DNA of 6,139 bases from contig JBMNOU010000092.1 of the NCBI GenBank assembly GCA_050943215.1, positions 1 to 6,139 of the forward strand, given 5' to 3'. Both the position numbers and the translations under genes were made by a program. Source of the stretch: JBMNOU01 sp050943215 (lineage in GTDB: Bacteria; Bacillota; Clostridia; Christensenellales; SZUA-584). This document shows, in pieces, positions 1-5,708 of the stretch. The first letter of the stretch is position 1, and the number at the start of each line of letters is the position of its first letter. The notes under the pieces were generated by a model, which had not been told where the DNA came from, searched no databases, and was given only the letters and a program-made list of their open reading frames with translations.

Positions 1-45
1 ATAATATTTTTGAAACATGTTTATTTTTAAAATGTTTTACACTTA

Positions 46-61
46 TGTTGCAAATGCAACA
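46..61. promoter_or_regulatory. Perfect inverted repeat, possible operator upstream of the cupin gene
   Basis: TGTTGC and GCAACA form a perfect 6-bp inverted repeat around the 4-base centre AAAT. It lies about 80 bases before the cupin start, in otherwise AT-rich DNA. A 16-bp two-fold symmetric site is typical of dimeric helix-turn-helix regulators, and the spacing resembles Crp/Fnr-type operators, although the half-site is not a standard one that I recognise. It overlaps the -35 half of the best promoter candidate, which would suit a repressor or a redox-responsive switch. A second short palindrome, AAACATGTTT, lies at 13-22. The symmetry is seen directly; the regulatory role is inference. 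Confidence 0.35.
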
Positions 62-77
62 GCGCTACCTGTTTAAT
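48..77 (+). promoter_or_regulatory. Candidate sigma-70 type promoter for the cupin gene
   Basis: TTGCAA at 48-53 (4 of 6 matches to the -35 consensus) and TTTAAT at 72-77 (5 of 6 to the -10 consensus) are separated by 18 bases. This is the best pair I can find in the leader. Transcription would start near 84, giving a 5' leader of about 60 bases before the cupin start. In DNA this AT-rich, -10-like matches are common by chance, so the call is weak. Confidence 0.25.
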
Positions 78-95
78 TATGTTAATGTTTAATTA
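71..95 (+). repeat. 9-bp direct repeat in the cupin leader
   Basis: GTTTAATTA occurs at 71-79 and again at 87-95, a 16-base period, with a related GTTAAT at 81-86 between them. The first copy overlaps the candidate -10 element. It could be a tandem binding site for a regulator or simply low-complexity AT-rich sequence. No function is assigned. Confidence 0.3.
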
Positions 96-143
96 AGGTA
101 ATAAATAATAAATGATAAATAAAGATAGGAAGGCGGCAATACA

Positions 144-467
144 ATGATAGAAAAAAAATATGTGTTTACCCTCTCCGAAACAAAAACAATCGAGCGTATT
201 ATAGAAGACGACCATGTGGGAATCAATCATATGGTGCTGGCAAAATCCGAGGCTCTGCCTGAGCATCATTCAAATTCCAACGTCTATTTGATTATAATCC
301 GCGGTCAAATAACGTTACGGCTTGATGATCAGACAGGGCATATCTATCCGGCCGGTAGCATCCTGTCCATTCCTTTCAAAACAAAAATGAACATAAGCAA
401 TGATTCAGAAGAGATCCTGGAGTTTTTTGTGGTGAAAGCGCCAAGCCCTAGGAATATGCCTAACTAA
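144..467 (+). CDS. Small single-domain cupin protein, function unknown
   Basis: This 107-residue protein is about the size of one cupin beta-barrel and has no signal peptide or membrane segment, so it should be cytoplasmic. The first cupin motif is recognisable as LPEHHSNSNVY followed by RG (residues 38-54). The second centres on YPAGS and continues to MNISN (residues 68-86). His41 and His42 are the only obvious metal-ligand candidates: the Glu of motif 1 and the His of motif 2 are not in their usual places, so metal binding is uncertain. The start at 144 is preceded by AGGAAGG at 127-133, an acceptable but slightly distant Shine-Dalgarno. The gene is convergent with the hydrogenase operon and shares its terminator, so it is a separate transcription unit. 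It resembles a family of short clostridial cupins that I recall but for which I know no function; a sensor or small-molecule-binding role is only a guess. Confidence 0.85.
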   Translation: MIEKKYVFTLSETKTIERIIEDDHVGINHMVLAKSEALPEHHSNSNVYLIIIRGQITLRLDDQTGHIYPAGSILSIPFKTKMNISNDSEEILEFFVVKAPSPRNMPN

Positions 468-512
468 AAAACAATGCTGAAAACCAAAGCCTTTGGTCTT
501 GAGCGTCTCCGG

Positions 513-552
513 AAAAAAAGAGGGGCCTTAATATTCAAGCCCCTCTTTTTTC
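513..552. terminator. Bidirectional intrinsic terminator between the cupin gene and hydA
   Basis: GAGGGGC at 520-526 pairs perfectly with GCCCCTC at 539-545 across a 12-base AT-rich loop. The stem is flanked by an A run on the left (513-519) and a T run on the right (546-551), which extend it with A-T pairs. Read on either strand, a GC-rich hairpin is followed by a U tract, so it can end both the cupin transcript and the hydrogenase operon. The stem begins about 6 bases after the hydA stop and about 50 bases after the cupin stop. Confidence 0.9.
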
Positions 553-557
553 AGCTA

Positions 558-2585
558 TTATTTTCGTTTTGGTTTTTGTGCATAATCGCTCATTACTTCC
601 TTTAAAATATCCACTGTTTCCATTGAATCAGAAAGTTCCTGTTTAAGTCGGCTCAATTCTGCCTCAAGTGCCAAGACCCTTACGGATTCCAAATCTTCAT
701 GAACTCTCCGCGCAGCTCTTACACTAGGGGCTTGTTTTTTTTTTGTTTCACCTTTATTCCGTGTATGCTCTGTCATCAGTTCCACCTCATTTTTTAAATA
801 TTCTTCGTCCAAATATTCATTAAAGCGCCCGCGTTTTGTATAATGTGTATGCAATAACTCATGAGAAACATGACTATTTGGATATTCAAGAAAATCTTCA
901 TAAAGCTTCTTAACAGACGGATTTTCATGAGACTTGCGTATTGTTTTTCCCTCATCTTCATCGTATATACCCTTTAGCCTCTTTTCGCGGACATCGGGGT
1001 CTTTCGACCTTGGCTGGCCGCCGCCCATAATGCAGCCGTTCGGACAGCCCATGATCTCGATAAAGTGATACAAAGACTCACCACATTTTACCTGATCCAT
1101 CAACTTCTTAGCGCCGCTCAGACCGCTGGTCACGGCTACCCTGACAACAAAACCATTTAGGAAGGCATAATCCGGCAAAGGATCTTCGATCTTTATTTCA
1201 GCTGTTTTGATTTGTTCGAAGCCAACAATTGGCGTTACATGCAGTCCTTCAAAAGGAAGCTCCCGCCCGGTCACTAACTCGTAAACAGTCCGAAGTGCCG
1301 CTTCCATAACACCGCCCGTTACTCCGAAAATATCGGCAGCGCCCGTGGACATGCCAAGCGGGTTATCGAACTCTCTGTCTTCAAGGGAAGAAAAGTCGAT
1401 CCCTGCTTCTCTGATCATCTGACCGAGCTCTCTTGTTGTAAGCACAGCGTCGACATTCGGGTACCCGTTATTTTTCATCTCATACCGGTTAATTTCGAAT
1501 TTTTTAGCCGTGCATGGCATAACCGAAACAACATACATATCTTTGGGATCCACCCCGATCTCTTCTGCGTAGAACGATTTGGCCAGCGCACCCAGCATGG
1601 TATGCGGAGATTTGCATGTGGACAGGTGGTCAAGCTGATCCGGATACATATGCTCGATATATTTGATCCAGCCTGGGCTGCACGATGTAATGATAGGCAA
1701 GGTCGCCCCTTTGCCTGTCAGTGCTGCTTTGACACGCGATAAAAATTCGGTGCCCTCCTCAAGTATTGTCAGATCGGCCGCAAAATCCGTATCGAAGATA
1801 TCGTCGAATCCGATTGTCTTTAGCGCCTGTGCCAATTTTCCCGTTACCCGGAAACCCGGTTCGTATCCAAATTCCTCTCCGATTGCTACCCTTATGGCGG
1901 GCGCAACCTGTACGATACACCTTTTGCTCTTATCGCTGAGCGCGCGCCATACTTTCTTAATCCCATCCGTCTCCTTTAAAGCGCCCACCGGGCAGACCAC
2001 CGCGCATTGCCCGCAGAACACACAGTTGTTTGTACCTAAAGGCAGATCCATTGCAGGACCGATCACCGTCTGGAATCCTCTGTTCTGTGCGTTGAGTACA
2101 CCGGTGCCCTGAATTTGATTGCATACCGTCACGCATCGCCGGCAAAGAACACACTTTGACATATTTCTTGTTATGGATATAGATGATTCAAGGTTATATT
2201 CCGAATGTTCACCGTCAAAGCGCGTCTCGTCCACACCGAGTGTTTTCCCGAGTTCTTGTAGCTCGCAGGTTTGATTGCGTGTACAGCTTAAACAATCTTT
2301 ATCATGATCGGACAACAACAGCTCATATAATACGCGCCTCGCATGACGGACTCTCTCGGAATTTGTATGAATAACCATACCCTCGGACACCTTAACAAGA
2401 CATGACGCCTGAAGGGTCTTCGCCCCTTCCACCTCTACGACACATATCCTGCACGAACCAAACTTATGAACGTTATCAAGGTGGCAAAGGCCGGGTATAT
2501 GTATACCGATGCTTTTTGCCGCCTGCATAATGGTATAATCGTCCGGAACAGTTATACTTTTGCCGTTAATCGTTAAATTAACCAT
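558..2585 (-). CDS. hydA: [FeFe] hydrogenase catalytic subunit HydA with C-terminal coiled-coil tail
   Basis: This 675-residue cytoplasmic subunit catalyses reversible H2 formation at the H-cluster. Domains in order: a plant-type [2Fe-2S] domain (Cys34, 45, 48, 62); a His-Cys3 [4Fe-4S] site (His94, Cys98, 101, 107); two [4Fe-4S] motifs (Cys145/148/151/155 and Cys188/191/194/198); the H-cluster domain; and the small-subunit-like region near 540-590. H-cluster loops are TSCSPGW (300-306), MPCTAKK (356-362) and EIMGCPNGC (510-518). Cys358, Cys514 and Cys518 match known ligands. The first loop has Ser303 where the canonical TSCCPxW loop has a ligand Cys, and an extra Cys324 occurs in STCKSP. Residues 591-675 extend beyond the usual end near 590: a basic KKK linker, then regular heptads at 637-668. 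The ATG is preceded by AGGAGGT, 9 bases away, and hydB ends 7 bases upstream. H-cluster maturation genes are not in the window. The family call is secure; the tail's role is unknown. Confidence 0.97.
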   Translation of the reverse strand: MVNLTINGKSITVPDDYTIMQAAKSIGIHIPGLCHLDNVHKFGSCRICVVEVEGAKTLQASCLVKVSEGMVIHTNSERVRHARRVLYELLLSDHDKDCLSCTRNQTCELQELGKTLGVDETRFDGEHSEYNLESSISITRNMSKCVLCRRCVTVCNQIQGTGVLNAQNRGFQTVIGPAMDLPLGTNNCVFCGQCAVVCPVGALKETDGIKKVWRALSDKSKRCIVQVAPAIRVAIGEEFGYEPGFRVTGKLAQALKTIGFDDIFDTDFAADLTILEEGTEFLSRVKAALTGKGATLPIITSCSPGWIKYIEHMYPDQLDHLSTCKSPHTMLGALAKSFYAEEIGVDPKDMYVVSVMPCTAKKFEINRYEMKNNGYPNVDAVLTTRELGQMIREAGIDFSSLEDREFDNPLGMSTGAADIFGVTGGVMEAALRTVYELVTGRELPFEGLHVTPIVGFEQIKTAEIKIEDPLPDYAFLNGFVVRVAVTSGLSGAKKLMDQVKCGESLYHFIEIMGCPNGCIMGGGQPRSKDPDVREKRLKGIYDEDEGKTIRKSHENPSVKKLYEDFLEYPNSHVSHELLHTHYTKRGRFNEYLDEEYLKNEVELMTEHTRNKGETKKKQAPSVRAARRVHEDLESVRVLALEAELSRLKQELSDSMETVDILKEVMSDYAQKPKRK
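735..744 (-). other. A10 homopolymer in hydA, potential slippage site
   Basis: The coding strand has ten consecutive A residues (T10 on the plus strand), read as the end of Thr614 plus Lys615-617. The run lies in the linker between the catalytic domain and the coiled-coil tail. AAAGGTGA, an anti-Shine-Dalgarno match, ends 3 bases before it (748-755). One extra A would give a TAG four codons after the run region (TKKKTSP then stop). One fewer A would give a TAA soon after (TKKNKPLV then stop). Either product would be a HydA of about 620 residues without the coil. The sequence facts are direct; actual slippage is inference. Confidence 0.5.
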
Positions 2586-2592
2586 CTATAAA

Positions 2593-5500
2593 CTACCTCC
2601 TTTCACAATGTAGGCAACGCATCGCTTCTGCCATTGCATTTAGTTTATGATAGCCTTGAATGACTTCATTAAAAGAATATTTGCGTGTTTCAGGATCAAG
2701 CATCTCGAGTGGAAACCGGTTGTGGGCTACGATATCATCATCATCTACGTATTCGGGTATCTCGATTAGCTCGCCTTTATTAAGCTTGCCCTTGCCGCCA
2801 AGGTATTTATCGATAGATATCGCTGCCTTTTTGCCATCTGCAATAGCCCGAATCACCTCATCAGGCCCGCGTGTAACGTCGCCGCCCGCAAAAACTCCTT
2901 CCATTGTGGTCATCTGTGTATCACTTTGCAGTATAAATGTCCCCCAGGGTGTTAATCCGATCTCATCCTTTCCGATGAACGGGAAGTCTGCGTATTGGCT
3001 GATCGCCGGAATCACCATATCGGTGTCCACTGTGAAGTTTGACCCTTCGACGAGCACAGAACGTCTCCTGCCTGAAGCATCAAAATCTCCAAGCCTCATT
3101 CTTATACATTCGATCTTGGCAACATGGCCATCACGTCCTGCAATAAAACGCACAGGTGCAACCAGTTCTATTATCTCAATGCCTTCTTCAAGTGCCTCAT
3201 GCACCTCTTGTTCATAGGCCGGCATCGAATCAATCGTCCTCCTATACAGTATTGTTACTTTTTTTGCGCCAAGACGCAGGGCGGTACGCGCAGAATCAAT
3301 AGCGGTATTACCGCCACCGATTACAACAACGTTGCTGCCCATTTGAATGCTTTGGTGGGTATTGGCTTTCTTTAAGAACTTAATCCCGTGCAGTACGCCC
3401 AAAAGGCTTTCGCCTGGTATATTGACCTTCTGCGGAAGCTGCGTCCCGGTCGCTATATAGATAGAATCATACCTTGCCCGAAGTTCGTTAAACAGTATAT
3501 CTTTGCCCACTTCAGTATTGAGGTGGATCTTAACCCCTTCCTGCTCGATCAGCCTTACCTCATGCTCAAGAACATCTTTCGGAAGCCTGTACTCAGGTAT
3601 GCCATATGCCAGAACACCACCGGCGGTATCGTGTGATTCATAAACATCCACATCATAGCCTATACGTGCAAGGTAGTAGGAGCAAGTCAGTCCAGAAGCG
3701 CCGGCTCCGATTATTGCAACGCTCTTGCCGTTCTTCGGAAATACGATATCCCGCGAGTAACCTTTTTCGTATTGCATGGCGTAATCTGCAACAAACCGTT
3801 TTAAGTCACATATGGCCAGCGCTTCGTCCACGGTCCGTCTTCTGCATTTACTTTCACACGGCCGTGTGCATATCCTTCCGCAAACGGCCGGGAACGGATT
3901 CTCCTGCCGAATGAGGTGATAGGCATCAATAAATCGGCCTGCCGCAATCAACGACATGTACCCTGGGACATTCACATTGGCTGGACATGTATTCTCGCAT
4001 GGTGAGATGAACAGCTCAGAACATACACCCGCACAGCAATATTTGTTCTTAATATGCTCATCGTATTCTTCACGGAAGTATTTGATTGTGCTCAGCACAG
4101 GGTTCGGAGCTGTCTGCCCAAGGCCGCACATCGCGGTATCTTTAATCGTCTCTCCAAGCTCTATCAATAGCTCGACATCGCCTTCTTCTCCTTCCCCTTG
4201 GGTAATGCGTTCCAAGATTTCAAGCATACGCTTTGTGCCTATACGGCAAGCGGTACATTTACCGCACGATTCATCTTTGATAAAGTCCATGAAAAACCGG
4301 GCCGTATCTACCATACATGCGTCTTCATTCATTACGATCAGACCGCCAGACCCCATTATTGCGCCAAGATCTTTTAATGGCTCATAATCCGTCGGAATAT
4401 TAAGGTTCTCGGTGGTCACACACCCGCCCGAAGGTCCGCCGATCTGCGCCGCCTTAAATTTTTTCTTGTTGGTTGTGCCGCCGCCGATTTCAAAAATTAT
4501 ATCTCCAAGAGGCATACCGATCGGCACCTCAAGAATACCCGTATTCACAACATCGCCGGCAAGCGCAAATACCTTGGTTCCCTTGCTATCCTCGGTACCC
4601 AGCTGAGTGTACCACGCGCTGCCTTTAGAGATAATCTCAGGTATGCTGGCATATGTTTCAACATTGTTGATAATGGTCGGGTTACCAAAAAGACCGCGTT
4701 GGAACGGAAATGGCGGTTTTTGCCTTGGCTCTCCTCTTTGCCCTTCAATGGAAGACATAAGTGCGGTCTCTTCGCCGCAAACAAAAGCGCCCGCACCAAT
4801 TCTAATTTCGATATCGAATGAAAAACTGCTATCAAAAATATTTTGCCCTAACAGCCCGCTGCTCCTGGCTTCTTGCAGCGCAGCAGTTATTCTTTCCACG
4901 GCGATAGGATATTCAGCACGTATATAAATATACCCCATATTAGCGCCGATTGCGTAGCCGCCAAGGATCATTCCTTCGATTACTGTATGCGGATCACCCT
5001 CTATAATACTCCGGTCCATGAAAGCACCCGGGTCGCCTTCATCGGCATTGCAGACGATATATTTATTATCGTTGTCCTGCTTTTGTGCCGCTTCCCATTT
5101 GACGCCCATTGGAAATCCGGCGCCACCACGTCCTTTTATGCCTGATTTTTTGACCTCTTCAACAACCTCCTCGGGTGTCATTTCATGCAGTGCTTTATAT
5201 GAGGCAAAATATCCGTCACTGGCAATATACGCTTCTACATTGCCGTATTCAATTGCCCCACAATTTCTAAGGGCAATCTTAACCTGATTCTTAAAGAAGT
5301 TGATATCATCAATTATGGGAACATACTTCTCAAGTGATTGATCATAGAACGTATACGGCTCAATAATCTGCCCGCCTATAATATGAGCAGTTACGATGTC
5401 TTTGACTTTCTGTTCGGTCAGCTCCGTATAAAATATCCTGCCAGGATCTATCAGCATCACAGGCCCCACCGAACAAGTCCCCATACACCCGGTCTCGTAA

Positions 5501-5694
5501 ACTTTGACTTTGTTTCCTATTCCTGCTTTGTCAAGTTCGCTTAATAAGGTGTCACGAATAACCGCACAGTTGGAAGAAATACAACCGGCACCGCTGCAGA
5601 CATATATTCTGAATGTGTATTTTTCTTTATGGTCATTATATTTTGTTTTGATTTCTTCAAGTCGTGTAATCGTTTTGATCCTGCCTGTTTTCAT
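2593..5694 (-). CDS. hydB: HydB: NuoF-like hydrogenase subunit fused to a GltD/NfnB-like NAD(P)-FAD oxidoreductase
   Basis: This 1033-residue diaphorase subunit is much longer than the roughly 600 residues usual for HydB. An N-terminal thioredoxin-like [2Fe-2S] domain (Cys33, 38, 70, 74) is followed by the NuoF core. The core has the NADH-binding GRGGAGFP (188-195), the FMN-region NADEGDPGAF (216-225), CGEETAL (306-312) and a [4Fe-4S] site (Cys477, 480, 483, 523). The retained CCAGVC segment is at 553-558, but the 2x[4Fe-4S] ferredoxin domain that normally follows is missing. Residues from about 560 onward are GltD/NfnB-like: Cys566/570 and Cys605/609/613/617, FAD site GAGASG (663-668), a second dinucleotide fold GGGNTA (793-798) ending in YRR (817-819), and GGD (937-939). 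It ends with CLHC (1027-1030). The start is the ATG at 5694, not the GTG at 5703, because that GTG is part of the Shine-Dalgarno. The family and the fusion are seen directly; the electron path and NADP preference are inferred. Confidence 0.95.
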   Translation of the reverse strand: MKTGRIKTITRLEEIKTKYNDHKEKYTFRIYVCSGAGCISSNCAVIRDTLLSELDKAGIGNKVKVYETGCMGTCSVGPVMLIDPGRIFYTELTEQKVKDIVTAHIIGGQIIEPYTFYDQSLEKYVPIIDDINFFKNQVKIALRNCGAIEYGNVEAYIASDGYFASYKALHEMTPEEVVEEVKKSGIKGRGGAGFPMGVKWEAAQKQDNDNKYIVCNADEGDPGAFMDRSIIEGDPHTVIEGMILGGYAIGANMGYIYIRAEYPIAVERITAALQEARSSGLLGQNIFDSSFSFDIEIRIGAGAFVCGEETALMSSIEGQRGEPRQKPPFPFQRGLFGNPTIINNVETYASIPEIISKGSAWYTQLGTEDSKGTKVFALAGDVVNTGILEVPIGMPLGDIIFEIGGGTTNKKKFKAAQIGGPSGGCVTTENLNIPTDYEPLKDLGAIMGSGGLIVMNEDACMVDTARFFMDFIKDESCGKCTACRIGTKRMLEILERITQGEGEEGDVELLIELGETIKDTAMCGLGQTAPNPVLSTIKYFREEYDEHIKNKYCCAGVCSELFISPCENTCPANVNVPGYMSLIAAGRFIDAYHLIRQENPFPAVCGRICTRPCESKCRRRTVDEALAICDLKRFVADYAMQYEKGYSRDIVFPKNGKSVAIIGAGASGLTCSYYLARIGYDVDVYESHDTAGGVLAYGIPEYRLPKDVLEHEVRLIEQEGVKIHLNTEVGKDILFNELRARYDSIYIATGTQLPQKVNIPGESLLGVLHGIKFLKKANTHQSIQMGSNVVVIGGGNTAIDSARTALRLGAKKVTILYRRTIDSMPAYEQEVHEALEEGIEIIELVAPVRFIAGRDGHVAKIECIRMRLGDFDASGRRRSVLVEGSNFTVDTDMVIPAISQYADFPFIGKDEIGLTPWGTFILQSDTQMTTMEGVFAGGDVTRGPDEVIRAIADGKKAAISIDKYLGGKGKLNKGELIEIPEYVDDDDIVAHNRFPLEMLDPETRKYSFNEVIQGYHKLNAMAEAMRCLHCERR
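2595..2601 (-). promoter_or_regulatory. hydA ribosome binding site inside the end of hydB
   Basis: The coding strand reads AGGAGGT, 9 bases before the hydA ATG. The same bases encode the final Glu-Arg-Arg-stop of hydB, so the site is contained in the upstream gene. A ribosome finishing hydB covers this site, which suggests translational coupling and fixes the hydA start at 2585. Confidence 0.85.
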
Positions 5695-5700
5695 TCCGTT

Positions 5701-5708
5701 CACCTCCT
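5701..5708 (-). promoter_or_regulatory. hydB ribosome binding site overlapping the hydC stop
   Basis: The coding strand reads AGGAGGTG, with the AGGAGG core 8 bases before the ATG at 5694. It overlaps the hydC stop (TAG at 5707-5709). A GTG at 5701-5703 is in frame with hydB but is the end of this site and has no ribosome binding site of its own, so the site decides the start. The overlap suggests coupled translation of hydC and hydB. Confidence 0.85.

Noticed and set aside
481..500. Small hairpin ACCAAA/TTTGGT with a 3-base loop after the cupin gene as a terminator
   Set aside because: The stem is only 6 bp and AT-rich with no following T tract; the strong terminator lies just downstream at 513-552.
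1663..2112. Plus-strand open frame of about 149 codons inside hydA
   Set aside because: It lies antisense to the conserved cysteine-rich coding sequence, has no recognisable domain and is explained as a shadow of hydA.
4545..4835. Minus-strand open frame of about 96 codons in another frame of hydB
   Set aside because: It overlaps the conserved NuoF core completely and its translation resembles no family I know.
5695..5703. Alternative hydB start at the in-frame GTG (5701-5703), adding three residues
   Set aside because: The GTG is the last part of the AGGAGGTG ribosome binding site, which is correctly spaced for the ATG at 5694.
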